Source of the DNA: JAHRVQ01 sp964548025
GTDB taxonomy: Bacteria; Pseudomonadota; Gammaproteobacteria; Pseudomonadales; Azotimanducaceae
Assembly: GCA_964548025.1 (NCBI GenBank)
Contig: CAZJRI010000018.1
Location: forward strand, 1 to 51,786
Length of the DNA: 51,786 bases
Direction: 5' to 3'
Under the pieces are notes generated by a model. The model was not told the DNA's origin. It saw nothing but the letters and a program-made list of their open reading frames with translations, and did not search any database. Shown one piece after another: positions 32,396 through 41,600 of the stretch (position 1 is the stretch's first letter; every line of letters begins with the position of its first letter). Made by a program: the position numbers and the translations under genes.

Positions 32396-33808
32396 ATGCA
32401 AATTATTAACATGCCAATCGTGCTTTTGATTCTAATTGTCAGCACATGGTCGCAAACAGCACGGTCCTCGCAACTGGATCTGCAAAAACTTCAGAAAGAC
32501 AGCCTGCAAACACTTGTCGACCTGATAAAACTGGACACCTCTCAACCTGAAGGCAATGAATACCTTGCAACAGACTATCTTGCAGGTCGTCTGGAGAATA
32601 CTGGTATTGCCTATCAGATTTTTGAAGCGGCGCCGGGTCGTTCCAGTATTGTCGCCCGAATCAGCGGTAATGGCTCAAAAAAACCAATCCTGCTACTCGG
32701 GCATACTGATGTTGTTACCGTGGAACGCGAAAACTGGACTTTCGAACCTTTCAGCGGCACTGTTTCCGACGGAAAAATATTTGGTCGAGGAGCCTCGGAC
32801 GACAAGAGTATTGTCGCAACCGCTTTTGAAATACTTCTTGCGCTTAAGAAATACCGCATCGCCCTCGACAGGGACGTCATTTTTCTTGGGGTTGCAGATG
32901 AGGAAGGCGGAGGGGGGCTGGGAATCACCTACCTGGTCGAGAATCATCTGAACGAGATTGCCGCTGAATTTGCCATTAATGAAGGTGGACGGGGTTCAAT
33001 TGACGGTAATACGGGTCAGTATCTTACTTTTTCGATTGGCACCGCTGAAAAGACACCCCGCAGAGCCAGACTCATCGTCGAAGGCAAGGCGGGTCACGGA
33101 TCAGTACCGACCAGGGACAATGCAATCGGGGTACTGGCACGAGCCGTACAACGATTATTTGAAACTCCCTTACCCATGCAACTTAACGAGACTACCAGGA
33201 CGTTCTTTACTCGAATGGCACAAAGCCGACCCGAAAGCGAGGCAGCTATCTATCGCGAAATTCTAAAACCTGATCCATCCCTCGAGATACAGGAGAGATT
33301 ACGTGATATCAATCCTGCCTATTTCTCAATCATCAGAACATCGGTAACACCAACAATTATTAAAGGGGGATACCAGCGTAATGTTATTCCTTCAAGAGCA
33401 GAAGCCACCCTTGACATCAGGGCCCTACCTGGTGTGGACCCGGAATTCATGTTCGATGCCATAAAAACAATTATTGATGACCCAAGTGTTAAGGTTGTAC
33501 CAATGCTTGTCACAAGACCCGCACATCAACCAGCAGAGCTTTCCACTGCTTTGTTCAATAGTTTCGAGCGAATACTCAGCAGGGAACATAAAAACGCGGT
33601 TGTTCTACCTTCCATGCTGACAGGAGCAACTGATTCAGCTCAGCTCCGTGCTGCTGGTATTCCTGCATACGGATTTGGACCGGGTGTAATTATTGGTGAG
33701 AACAATGGTGTGCACGGCAATGATGAATTCCTGCGGCTTAAGCCATTCTATGAATTTGTCAGACTCATGTGGCTCATTGTTAACGACGTGGCTGCAAGCG
33801 ATCAATAA
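32396..33808 (+). CDS. exported M20-family zinc metallopeptidase
   Basis: A 470-aa exopeptidase or deacylase of the ArgE/DapE/CPG2 class, with a signal peptide (MPIVLLILIVSTWSQTARSS). The metal ligands are in LLLGHTDVV, FGRGASDDKS and ADEEGGGG. A dimerisation insert (about 210-330) contains EGKAGHGSVPT, and the closing PAYGFGPG and GVHGNDEF supply the last His. Substrates are probably small peptides or N-acyl amino acids. The next gene, alaX, follows after 10 bases, and an alanine symporter follows that, so the operon may feed on alanine- or glycine-containing peptides. Confidence 0.9.
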   Translation: MQIINMPIVLLILIVSTWSQTARSSQLDLQKLQKDSLQTLVDLIKLDTSQPEGNEYLATDYLAGRLENTGIAYQIFEAAPGRSSIVARISGNGSKKPILLLGHTDVVTVERENWTFEPFSGTVSDGKIFGRGASDDKSIVATAFEILLALKKYRIALDRDVIFLGVADEEGGGGLGITYLVENHLNEIAAEFAINEGGRGSIDGNTGQYLTFSIGTAEKTPRRARLIVEGKAGHGSVPTRDNAIGVLARAVQRLFETPLPMQLNETTRTFFTRMAQSRPESEAAIYREILKPDPSLEIQERLRDINPAYFSIIRTSVTPTIIKGGYQRNVIPSRAEATLDIRALPGVDPEFMFDAIKTIIDDPSVKVVPMLVTRPAHQPAELSTALFNSFERILSREHKNAVVLPSMLTGATDSAQLRAAGIPAYGFGPGVIIGENNGVHGNDEFLRLKPFYEFVRLMWLIVNDVAASDQ

Positions 33809-33818
33809 AGGAGGATGG

Positions 33819-34547
33819 ATGACCGACCTTGTATTTTATGATGACAGCTATCTTAAGACCCTGGACGCCGTTGTTACTCATGTCGATGGGCAGTGGATAG
33901 CGCTTCATCAAACTATTTTCTACCCTCTTGGCGGTGGACAACCCGGAGATACCGGTCACCTCACTCACAAAGGCGCCACATTCGATATAGTCGACACGCG
34001 TAAGAGCGCTGATCAAACTGATATCGTTCATCAATTATCCGACGATTCACACGACTTAAGGGAAGGCGATAAAGTCTCAATCCACCTGGATTGGGATCGC
34101 AGGTACCAACACATGCGAATGCATTCTGCGATGCACTTGCTGGGCTCTCTTATACCGGTTCCGGTAACAGGGGGTTCTGTTGGTGCGCTGAAAAGCAGGC
34201 TTGACTTCAATCTTGGCGATCACAAAATTGAGAAAGAAGATCTGACAACTCGGATAAACGAATTGATTGTTGCCGGGCATGCGGTTGAATTCGGAGAAAT
34301 AACCGAAGAGTTTCTGGATGAAAATCCGGACCTGGTACGCACAATGTCCGTCCAACCACCCAGGGGCGTCGGTAATATCAGAACTGTGAGAATCACGAAT
34401 GTCGACTACCAGCCCTGTGGCGGCACGCATGTGAACAACGTCGGTGAAATAGGGCGAATAAGAATTTCCAAAATCGAGAACAAGGGAAAGAAGAATAGAC
34501 GGGTTCATATCGTATTCGACCCTGATACAAGCGAAAGTCGTGCATGA
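33819..34547 (+). CDS. alaX: alanyl-tRNA editing protein, AlaX type
   Basis: A free-standing editing domain that removes serine or glycine wrongly attached to tRNA-Ala. About 242 aa. IFYPLGGGQPGDTG is the glycine-rich motif of the medium-length form; zinc ligands are HMRMHSAMH near 98 and CGGTHV near 201. AAAGGAGG lies 5 bases before ATG 33819 and fixes this start against a longer reading that overlaps the peptidase gene. It overlaps the next ATG by 4 bases. Joining it to an alanine/glycine symporter suggests protection against mischarging when these amino acids are taken up. Confidence 0.92.
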   Translation: MTDLVFYDDSYLKTLDAVVTHVDGQWIALHQTIFYPLGGGQPGDTGHLTHKGATFDIVDTRKSADQTDIVHQLSDDSHDLREGDKVSIHLDWDRRYQHMRMHSAMHLLGSLIPVPVTGGSVGALKSRLDFNLGDHKIEKEDLTTRINELIVAGHAVEFGEITEEFLDENPDLVRTMSVQPPRGVGNIRTVRITNVDYQPCGGTHVNNVGEIGRIRISKIENKGKKNRRVHIVFDPDTSESRA

Positions 34548-35932
34548 AAGCTGTCGAAGATGCATTGATCCTTTTTGGTGAAATAGCCTGGGGACCCTGG
34601 CTTCTAGTCCTGATTCTGGGTGGTGGTCTTTACTTTCTTTGTGTTTCACGGTTATTGCCACTTCGATATATCAGCCATGGTATCGCGTTACTAAGTGGCA
34701 GATATGACGATGCCTCAAGCCCTGGAGATATCAGCCATTTTCAGGCACTTTCAAGCGCGCTGGCGGGTACCATAGGTATGGGGAATATTGCCGGTGTCGC
34801 AGTAGCTATCCATGTCGGTGGTCCAGGGTCAATATTCTGGATGTGGATGACTGCCATTGTAGGTATTGCGACCAAATTTTTTACCTGCACCCTCGCCGTG
34901 ATGTATAGGGGCTACGATTCAAAAGGCCATCTACAGGGTGGTCCAATGTACGTTATCACCGAAGGTCTAGGAAAACGCTGGCGCCCTCTTGCTGTTTTCT
35001 TTTCTCTTGCAGGACTTATCGGATGCCTGCCACTCTTTCAAACAAATCAACTGATTCAGACTGTTCGTGAAGTCATTTTCATAGATTCGGGCTTGCTGGA
35101 TCCAGGCCAGGTATTTGAGTTTAACCTTGTGGCCGGGTTCGTTCTTGCTGGTATTGTCTCAATGGTTATTTTTGGCGGTCTGCAGCGTATCGCATCCGTT
35201 GCGTCCCGCCTGGTACCAACAATGTCCCTGCTTTATATCGGCACGGCCCTGTATGTTGTCATCTCAAATTTCGAAGTTGTCCCCGAATATCTCATGCTCA
35301 TCGTTACAGACGCTTTCTCTGGTCTGGCGGTTGTGGGCGGCTCTCTGGGAACAGTTATCGCAACCGGCATCAGAAGAGGTGCGTTCTCAAATGAAGCGGG
35401 TATAGGAACAGAATCAATGGCACATGGTGCTGCGAGAACCAGCGAACCCGTCAGAGAAGGCGTAGTTGCAATGATAGGCCCGATCATTGATACCCTCTTC
35501 ATCTGTACAGCAACCGCCATGGTGATTTTAATTTCCGGTGTTTGGCAGGGCTCAGACGTAAATGGTGTAACGATGACAGCACAGGCGTTCTCGACAATGA
35601 TGCCAACGATGGGACTAACTATTTTGATAATCTGTATAATCTGTTTTAGTGTCAGTACGATATTCAGTTACTCGTATTACGGCACCAAGTGTCTAGGCTT
35701 TTTGGTCGGGGCTGAGCATCAACACCTTTACAACTACTTTCTGATAGTCATGACTGTATTCGCCTCGCTGCTCTCGTTGGATGCAATGGTGGGTCTGGTC
35801 GATGGTGCATTTGCATTGATGGCAATTCCAACCACCATCTCTGCCATTCTACTGTCAGGGGACGTAATGAGCAGTGCAAGAACGTACTTTAAAAAACTGA
35901 CTGCAGAAAACGCTAAATCCCAGATTGTCTAG
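34544..35932 (+). CDS. alanine/glycine:cation symporter, AGCS family
   Basis: A 462-aa inner-membrane transporter with about 11 helices. ALAGTIGMGNIAGVAVAI, GGPGSIFWMWM, YVITEGLG, GIRRGAFSNEAGIGTESMAHGAAR and YSYYGTKCLGFL are characteristic of sodium:alanine symporters. SNEAGIG is the family hallmark. The substrate is D/L-alanine or glycine with Na+ or H+. The start overlaps alaX by 4 bases (ATGA), so alaX and the symporter are coupled. The stop is followed by a convergent flavodoxin gene. Confidence 0.92.
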   Translation: MKAVEDALILFGEIAWGPWLLVLILGGGLYFLCVSRLLPLRYISHGIALLSGRYDDASSPGDISHFQALSSALAGTIGMGNIAGVAVAIHVGGPGSIFWMWMTAIVGIATKFFTCTLAVMYRGYDSKGHLQGGPMYVITEGLGKRWRPLAVFFSLAGLIGCLPLFQTNQLIQTVREVIFIDSGLLDPGQVFEFNLVAGFVLAGIVSMVIFGGLQRIASVASRLVPTMSLLYIGTALYVVISNFEVVPEYLMLIVTDAFSGLAVVGGSLGTVIATGIRRGAFSNEAGIGTESMAHGAARTSEPVREGVVAMIGPIIDTLFICTATAMVILISGVWQGSDVNGVTMTAQAFSTMMPTMGLTILIICIICFSVSTIFSYSYYGTKCLGFLVGAEHQHLYNYFLIVMTVFASLLSLDAMVGLVDGAFALMAIPTTISAILLSGDVMSSARTYFKKLTAENAKSQIV

Positions 35933-35970
35933 CCCGGATATTTCACCAGGGCGGCGTTGCATGTTTGTTT

Positions 35971-36429
35971 TCAAAACATACCCGCTTCGACACCCGCCCC
36001 CATATACATTCCAAGATCTTCGCAGGCTTTGAGCACGTCATCCGTCAAATTACCTTTTGAAATGACGGGGAGTTGTACTTCTTTAAACGGAAATCCACTG
36101 CAAATGCGCTGGATACTGGATAACGCACCACTCCCATCATTCCCTGCACTGATAAAAACACAATACGGCAATCCCTCTACTTTACCTTCGGCTGGATAGA
36201 AGGTCCTGTCAAAGAAATCCTTTAACGCTCCCGACATATAACCAAAATTTTCTGGCGTACCGAGAATCAAACCATCTGCCCACAGCAATTCTTCCAGACC
36301 TGCATCTTTCGCGAGAACAAGCCTAACCTCGACGGCAATATCGGGATGATTGGCCCCCTTAAAAACAGCTTCGGCCATCTTCCCGGTGCTGCCATCCTTG
36401 CTATGATAAATAATTAATAAATGTTTCAC
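35971..36429 (-). CDS. flavodoxin family protein
   Basis: A 152-aa FMN-binding protein of the flavodoxin/NAD(P)H quinone reductase superfamily. The phosphate loop YHSKDGSTGKMAEAV opens the protein, and GTPENFGYMSGALKDFFDR matches the second FMN loop. It is likely soluble and carries electrons or reduces a quinone. GTG 36429 has GGAG about 8 bases upstream. It is last in a co-directional run starting at the amidohydrolase gene. Confidence 0.85.
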   Translation of the reverse strand: MKHLLIIYHSKDGSTGKMAEAVFKGANHPDIAVEVRLVLAKDAGLEELLWADGLILGTPENFGYMSGALKDFFDRTFYPAEGKVEGLPYCVFISAGNDGSGALSSIQRICSGFPFKEVQLPVISKGNLTDDVLKACEDLGMYMGAGVEAGMF

Positions 36430-36462
36430 TTATCAGCTCCAGCCTTTCGGATGAGCTTGGGT

Positions 36463-36975
36463 TCAATCCTTTGTGTAGTATCCATCGAATACCTCACCCC
36501 AACTCTCCCCGTTGTCGGCAGTGGTTTGCCAGTGCTGTCTGACTCTGCCATCTTCAAGCGGCGTCCACGTAATGCGATCTCTAACGACTTTCCCGTTGGG
36601 TTGTTTACGTTCACCGGATAATTGCATCTCGTCTCCGATCAACCCACCACTCAGGATTAAATGGCCACCAGCATTATCCACCCATGTCTGATGCCACGTC
36701 TTCTCTACTGCATCATAAAAGTTATAGCTCGTACCACGATACTTGCCACCAGCCCCCTGCCAGTTTTCCTGCATAGCGCACCCGCCCATCACCTTTACCA
36801 GTTCGTTGGTACCCAACTTCTGACCTGACTCAGAAAATGCGGTCCACTTCCCGAGCCAGAAAGAAAACTGCAGATATTCCGAACTGGAGCATGACGGCGA
36901 AGGTACTTCATCTTCCGCCTGAACTTGTATTGAGAAGGAGTACAGCACGCTGAGAAATATTGTTAGTTTTAGCAT
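36463..36975 (-). CDS. exported protein, DUF1579-like
   Basis: A 170-aa protein with a signal peptide (MLKLTIFLSVLYSFSIQVQA). FSFWLGKWTAFSESG, CAMQENWQGAGG, SYNFYDAVEKTWHQTWVDNAG and GDEMQLSGERK recall the DUF1579/lipocalin-like beta-barrels that bind small hydrophobic molecules; this is a resemblance, not proven. Two cysteines near residues 29 and 66 may form a disulfide. ATG 36975 has AGGAAA 7 bases upstream. It lies 53 bases after lutC and 33 bases before the flavodoxin gene. Confidence 0.68.
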   Translation of the reverse strand: MLKLTIFLSVLYSFSIQVQAEDEVPSPSCSSSEYLQFSFWLGKWTAFSESGQKLGTNELVKVMGGCAMQENWQGAGGKYRGTSYNFYDAVEKTWHQTWVDNAGGHLILSGGLIGDEMQLSGERKQPNGKVVRDRITWTPLEDGRVRQHWQTTADNGESWGEVFDGYYTKD

Positions 36976-37028
36976 AGAATTTTCCTGTCTGATCTTCTCA
37001 AACTAGTTCCTCGCTTACACCAAATTGT

Positions 37029-37712
37029 TCAATCAGATGAATCCCCACTATTTTTATCCTCCATGACTATCAATACGTGCAGTTCTCGGGGACCATGGGC
37101 ACCATATTCGAGAACCATCTCGATGTCTCCGGTACACGATGGACCCGAAACGAAAGTTATATCCCTTGGCATAACGTCGTGCTCTCTGATTCTTTGCCAT
37201 ATCTCCTCATAGGCACCCACTACATCTCTTGCCATCAAGATGACGATATGCTTCTCACCTAAAAGATTCTGGCTGATTCCGTTTTGCGATGAGGAGGTAA
37301 CAACAAGGCTTCCAGTTTCAGCGACGGCACCGAAACAACAGGTAACGCTGACACCAAGACTCTTCTTCGGTGACCAGGATACGAGACTGAGAAGACTTAC
37401 CTCGTCAAAGGGTAACTCAAGCGCTCTAACATCATCACTGAGACAGAGGTCCACCGGTTCTGAATTCAGATAGCTGGATATTTCAAGGGGAATGTTTCGA
37501 ATGTCAGAGATTCTAGTCACTGTCGCTTTGTAATTGACGATACGCTCCTCAAAGTCTGTTATCAGTTGCGCATGACTTCGACTGGTTCTTTCAGGAATCG
37601 TATTGGGAGAATGTCCGCTCAGTCGCGACGCTACCGAGATTTTTCGCCCGGCGTCATCCAGTTCAACCCTGAGTCGACTTCGTAACTGCTTGAAAACCTG
37701 CTCTCTACCCAC
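37029..37712 (-). CDS. lutC: LutC/YkgG lactate utilisation subunit (LUD domain)
   Basis: The third part of the LutABC L-lactate dehydrogenase complex. About 227 aa. The LUD domain has TGSLVVTSSS, HIVILMARDVVGAYEEIW and the closing VSGPSCTGDIEM and GAHGPRELHV motifs. GTG 37712 is chosen: the lutB stop and this start share one G (TAGTG), AGAGAG lies just before, and the product then begins like other LutC proteins. The earlier in-frame GTG 37745 would overlap lutB by 34 bases and has no site. Confidence 0.87.
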   Translation of the reverse strand: MGREQVFKQLRSRLRVELDDAGRKISVASRLSGHSPNTIPERTSRSHAQLITDFEERIVNYKATVTRISDIRNIPLEISSYLNSEPVDLCLSDDVRALELPFDEVSLLSLVSWSPKKSLGVSVTCCFGAVAETGSLVVTSSSQNGISQNLLGEKHIVILMARDVVGAYEEIWQRIREHDVMPRDITFVSGPSCTGDIEMVLEYGAHGPRELHVLIVMEDKNSGDSSD

Positions 37713-39142
37713 TAGCTCTCTGCACTCCGCTGTTTTTCCTTCCACAACTGCATGAAACTGCCTGACCCGGGTTTCCTGAAAGCTCGATGCCTTGTCCAGT
37801 TACCTGCAATTCCCGGCAACCAGTTGATGAAACCGTCAGATGATGAAATTCTGCGAAGGATAAAAAGTGCGATGCCTGTAAGTCGTCTGTGGAATGCAGG
37901 ATTACGATTCATCATCGCCCAGAAACCGAGTCCCCAGCGCATGAAGGAACTATTCAACTTGTCTTCAGATTCCTTGTTTCGCCAGGCGCGCATCAATCGT
38001 GGTAGTGGAATTCTGACCGGGCAGATTTCCTCGCATCTGCCGCAGAAAGTCGATGCATTGGGTAAATGCGATGTTTCATCCAGGTTGGCTAGCTGGGGCG
38101 TGAGTACAGCACCCATCGGACCATTATAAACTGAACCGTATGCATGACCACCCACTGATAGATACACCGGGCAATGATGCAGACAGGCTGAACAACGAAT
38201 ACAGCGTAACATGTCCTGAAATTCGGTCCCCAACATATCAGACCGGCCGTTATCTACCAGCACCACGTGAAAATTGTCAGGGCCATCCAGTTCTTCCAGG
38301 CGTCGTTTTCCAGTAATGAATGAGGTATATGCTGATATTTCTGCGCCCAGGGCCGAGCGTGCCAACAATCTTATAAAGGTCGATACATCTTCCAGTGTAG
38401 GAACTATTTTCTCGATGCCTGTAATGACGATATGCGTATCCGGTAATGAGGTCGTCAGCTCAGCATTGCCCTCGTTTGTAACCAGTACGATAGTGCCTGT
38501 TTCGGCCACGAGAAAATTTGCGCCTGAGATTCCAACATCAGCGGCCAAGAACTTCTTTCTCAAAACCTGCCTGGCTTCTCCAACCAGGTCGGCTCTCTCG
38601 GTGAGTTTTTCATTGAAACCCAGCTTCTGATGATGCTCGTAGAAGGTTTCAGAGATCTGCTCTTTGTTCAGGTGTACAGCAGGAGCCACAATATGGCTGG
38701 GCCGTTCACCCCGCAACTGGATTATGTACTCACCGAGGTCGGTTTCCACAGCTTCAATATCATGTTGACTGAGAAAAGGAACCAGTTCAAGTTCCTCCGT
38801 TACCATGGACTTGCTCTTGGTTATTCGTTTTGCTTCAACAGATTTACAAATTTCCAGTACAATTTCGTTCGCTTCTTCGCTAGTGCTGGCCCAGTGGACT
38901 TTGCCCCCATTGCGAACTACCTGTTCTTCGAACTTCTCAAGGTACAAGTCAAGATGTGACAGAACGTGGTTTTTGATATCCCTTGCTTCATTTCTTAACG
39001 CTTCGAATTCGGGAAGGTCATTAACAACAACCTGCCTTTGCGATGCCCACTTCTCGCTCAATGTACTGATCGATGACTGTAATGTGGCATCTTCCAGCGC
39101 AACGTTGGCAAGGGGAATAAAATGCTTGCTGCTGACGTCCAC
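37712..39142 (-). CDS. lutB: LutB iron-sulfur lactate utilisation protein
   Basis: 476 aa. An N-terminal LUD-type domain (VAETGTIVLVTNEGNAELT near 210) is followed by ferredoxin-like centres: CIRCSACLHHCPVY near 312 and CGRCEEICPVRIP near 369, two 4Fe-4S sites. The C-terminal part is helical. It should pass electrons from lactate to the respiratory chain with LutA and LutC. The start is a GTG sharing one base with the lutA stop (TAGTG). GAGGAAGAAAGG upstream is a strong ribosome binding region inside lutA. Confidence 0.9.
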   Translation of the reverse strand: MDVSSKHFIPLANVALEDATLQSSISTLSEKWASQRQVVVNDLPEFEALRNEARDIKNHVLSHLDLYLEKFEEQVVRNGGKVHWASTSEEANEIVLEICKSVEAKRITKSKSMVTEELELVPFLSQHDIEAVETDLGEYIIQLRGERPSHIVAPAVHLNKEQISETFYEHHQKLGFNEKLTERADLVGEARQVLRKKFLAADVGISGANFLVAETGTIVLVTNEGNAELTTSLPDTHIVITGIEKIVPTLEDVSTFIRLLARSALGAEISAYTSFITGKRRLEELDGPDNFHVVLVDNGRSDMLGTEFQDMLRCIRCSACLHHCPVYLSVGGHAYGSVYNGPMGAVLTPQLANLDETSHLPNASTFCGRCEEICPVRIPLPRLMRAWRNKESEDKLNSSFMRWGLGFWAMMNRNPAFHRRLTGIALFILRRISSSDGFINWLPGIAGNWTRHRAFRKPGSGSFMQLWKEKQRSAES

Positions 39143-39882
39143 TACCTTTCTTCCTCTCCTGCAAGTAATTCTGCAAAGTGATAAACAGGAATATCATGTC
39201 CAGCCCTGTGTAACTTACCCTCTATATTCATCAGACAACCAAGATCACCCGTTGCAACAGCATCAGCACCACTGTCTATAATGTTCGCTACTTTTTGATC
39301 TGCCATATGATTTGAGATATCGGGATACTTGACACAGAACATTCCGCCGAAGCCACAACATACTTCTGCGTCGTCCATTTCTACGACTTCCGCACCAGCA
39401 TCACCTATTAACTGTCGTGGTTGCGATTTTATATTGAGTTCACGCAATCCTGCGCAGGCATCATGATAGGTGACACGTTTGTTAATCGACTTCTTCGGCT
39501 TGATATTCAGAACTTCCACAAGGAAGGAGGACAACTCAAAGACCCTGCCTGAAAGTTGTCGGGCTTTAGCCGTGTATTGCTTATCGTCATCAAGGAGGAC
39601 TTCATAGTGATGTTTAATCATCGCACCACAGGAACCGCTGGGAATGACAACATATTCATAATCAAGAAAGGTATCTATGACACTTCGAGCCGTTCTCCTC
39701 GCATTGGATTTATCACCGCCGTTGTAATTTGGTTGGCCACAACAGGTTTGTGATTCAGGTACAACGACACTGCAATTGTATTCTTCAAGTAGCGAGATGG
39801 TACTGAATGCGATATCAGGTCGCAGATTGTCTATCAGGCAGGTAACAAAAAGTGCGACTTCTTTTTTTTCTGAATACTGCAT
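39142..39882 (-). CDS. lutA: LutA Fe-S oxidoreductase subunit
   Basis: A 246-aa protein with two CCG domains: VPESQTCCGQPNYNGG near 41-56 and the second DDAEVCCGFGGMFCVKYP near 184. Each supplies cysteines for a non-cubane Fe-S site. FVTCLIDNLRPD opens the protein. With LutB and LutC it oxidises L-lactate to pyruvate; the paralogous GlcF and HdrB use similar domains, but the lutABC order here settles the call. ATG 39882 has AGGAG 6 bases upstream. The GFA gene lies 55 bases upstream on the same strand. Confidence 0.9.
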   Translation of the reverse strand: MQYSEKKEVALFVTCLIDNLRPDIAFSTISLLEEYNCSVVVPESQTCCGQPNYNGGDKSNARRTARSVIDTFLDYEYVVIPSGSCGAMIKHHYEVLLDDDKQYTAKARQLSGRVFELSSFLVEVLNIKPKKSINKRVTYHDACAGLRELNIKSQPRQLIGDAGAEVVEMDDAEVCCGFGGMFCVKYPDISNHMADQKVANIIDSGADAVATGDLGCLMNIEGKLHRAGHDIPVYHFAELLAGEEER

Positions 39883-39937
39883 TTATTCTCCTGTACTGTT
39901 TTTCGCAGATCCAAATTGAATAGTTGAATCTCATTAT

Positions 39938-40315
39938 TCAGGAAGTAGGTAAATCATCATCCGTTGCAACCCAGGCAACATGAGTGTCGTAGTGGGCATG
40001 TCCCTCCGGCTCACGATCTAATTCTCCTTCAATCAGGGCGCGGGCAATATGTAACTCACCCGGCCATTTGCTGCTCTTGAAGAATAAAGTCGTACCACAT
40101 GCCTTGCAGAAGCCGCGTTCCGCTTTTTCGGAGGATTGATACCATTGCAGGAAATCCTCCTTTAACTCCACAGCGTCGACTGGATATCCTACCCAGGTGA
40201 CAAATGCGGCACCGTGGGCAAACTGGCACATCGTACAATGACAATGAGCACACCAGAGTGATTCCGCTCTGGTAGTAAATGTCACCTGCCCACACAAACA
40301 CTGTCCGAAAACCAT
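39938..40315 (-). CDS. GFA-domain (Gfa/CENP-V) zinc protein
   Basis: A 125-aa protein of the family of glutathione-dependent formaldehyde-activating enzymes. Zinc ligands are visible as CLCGQVTF near the start, CAHCHCTMCQFAHG, and CKACGTTLFF. The glutathione-linked reaction is known for few members, so the substrate is open. ATG 40315 is used because the amidohydrolase stop shares one base with it (TGATG). A longer reading into the previous gene is rejected. A paralogue is at 48175. Confidence 0.83.
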   Translation of the reverse strand: MVFGQCLCGQVTFTTRAESLWCAHCHCTMCQFAHGAAFVTWVGYPVDAVELKEDFLQWYQSSEKAERGFCKACGTTLFFKSSKWPGELHIARALIEGELDREPEGHAHYDTHVAWVATDDDLPTS

Positions 40316-41322
40316 CAATTGTTCTCTAATCGATAAACTCTGGTCGCGGTGTCTAGAAATAAATCCTGCCGTTGGGATTCGCTGTAATTTCGACTCATTT
40401 TTTTGAATGCATTCCACAATACATGATAGGAGCACGATTCTTTGTCCACAGGAAAATTGCTCTCGAACATGCAGCGCTCTGTGCCAAATGTCTCGATGCA
40501 ATACTCATAATAACGGGCTGTCTTATCAACAAGTTCATCGGAGCCTGGCGGCAGATCACGGCTATGCCAATCAAATCCATTAATTTTCATGTTGATTCCG
40601 CCAAGTTTGAAGTGCACATTGGAAGCAGACTTCAGGGGTTCGATCGCCTCCTTCCACTTCTCGAATACACTTTCCTGCTGATTTTCGAAAGGCCCTATTC
40701 CAAGTGGGCCCCCAAAATGATCAAGAATTATCGTGGCATCAGGGAAACTGTTGGCAAGTTCAACGAATTCAGGCAACTGATGATGATAAAACCATGCATC
40801 AAAACTCAATCCCATCTCTGACAGGACTTCAAATCCCCTGAGGAAATTCTCGTCGGACATTAGTCCGTTTGGAGGATTTGTATGGGAATTTCGTATCGCA
40901 TCGCTTTCGTGCCACCCCGCGGCGTGACGAATGCCTTTGAATCGATTCTTACTGGCTTGTAGGTGTGCTTCCAGTACAGGCCGGACCGCGGGCCCAAGCG
41001 TTAAATCCGCAAAACTCACGATACCTTTCGCAACACGGGTGGCTCCGTATTGCCCACTGGCGCTCATCGCAGCGATACCCTGTACGAATTCAGTCTCACC
41101 TACGGGTTTGAGCGAATCAGCCCCTTCTGCCCGATACATTGAAGAGCATTCTACAAATACGGTACTTACGACGTTGTGCCCCTCAGAAGTATCCTCAAGA
41201 AGCTGATCAAGCAGATAGCGACTGGTCGGATGATCCCAGAGGTGATGATGTGGATCACAGATGGGTAAATCTGGTTCCAGTACATCTTCGGTTACCTGCG
41301 CCAGCCAATCCTTCTTATCCAT
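40315..41322 (-). CDS. amidohydrolase family 2 (TIM-barrel) hydrolase
   Basis: About 335 aa with the amidohydrolase_2 signatures ICDPHHHLWDH (metal-binding HxH), FKGIRHAAGWH, TIILDHFGGP and MFESNFPVDKESCSY with the closing Asp. Members open lactones or decarboxylate aromatic acids; L-fuconolactonase and 2-pyrone dicarboxylate hydrolase are close types. The substrate is not shown by the sequence. ATG 41322 has GGAAGGG 3 bases upstream. It begins a minus-strand run that continues with the GFA gene and lutABC. Confidence 0.85.
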   Translation of the reverse strand: MDKKDWLAQVTEDVLEPDLPICDPHHHLWDHPTSRYLLDQLLEDTSEGHNVVSTVFVECSSMYRAEGADSLKPVGETEFVQGIAAMSASGQYGATRVAKGIVSFADLTLGPAVRPVLEAHLQASKNRFKGIRHAAGWHESDAIRNSHTNPPNGLMSDENFLRGFEVLSEMGLSFDAWFYHHQLPEFVELANSFPDATIILDHFGGPLGIGPFENQQESVFEKWKEAIEPLKSASNVHFKLGGINMKINGFDWHSRDLPPGSDELVDKTARYYEYCIETFGTERCMFESNFPVDKESCSYHVLWNAFKKMSRNYSESQRQDLFLDTATRVYRLENN

Positions 41323-41557
41323 CTCCCTTCCCACCAGTCAATTCAATCTGGCCATAATAGCTTTGCATTTCTGCTGCGCATACCAGAAATTGCGAATTCT
41401 TTCTTCAATTTGGTTATCCGGGCTGGTTTTTTCCTGTCCGGCTTACCAGCATCTGTGCCGACAGAGGACACACTTCGAATGAGCAGTTGAACGCAGGATT
41501 TATCGCGGAGAGCGAGAATCACAGGGCCATGTGATTTTGTCGATTGAACAGACCTCA

Positions 41558-41594
41558 GGGACCAGGGAATTGAACCCAGTCCCGTCTTTTTGTT
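41558..41594 (+). terminator. rho-independent terminator-like hairpin on the plus strand
   Basis: GGGAC-CA-GGG (41558-41567), loop AATTGAA, CCC-A-GTCCC (41575-41583), then GTCTTTTTGTT. The stem has 8 pairs with one small internal mismatch. No plus-strand gene is seen upstream, since both neighbours are on the minus strand, so it may end a small plus-strand RNA or simply be a hairpin. The remainder of 41323-41600 holds no gene. Confidence 0.45.
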
Positions 41595-41600
41595 ATACCA

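Noticed and set aside
33693..33818. N-terminal extension of AlaX overlapping the peptidase gene
   Set aside because: AAAGGAGG before ATG 33819 and the normal AlaX beginning settle the start.
34077..34661. 194-codon minus-strand open frame across alaX and the symporter
   Set aside because: Both plus-strand genes are well-conserved families; this is a shadow.
39938..40501. Longer GFA protein starting at 40501
   Set aside because: The extra 62 codons lie in the amidohydrolase gene; the TGATG junction gives ATG 40315.
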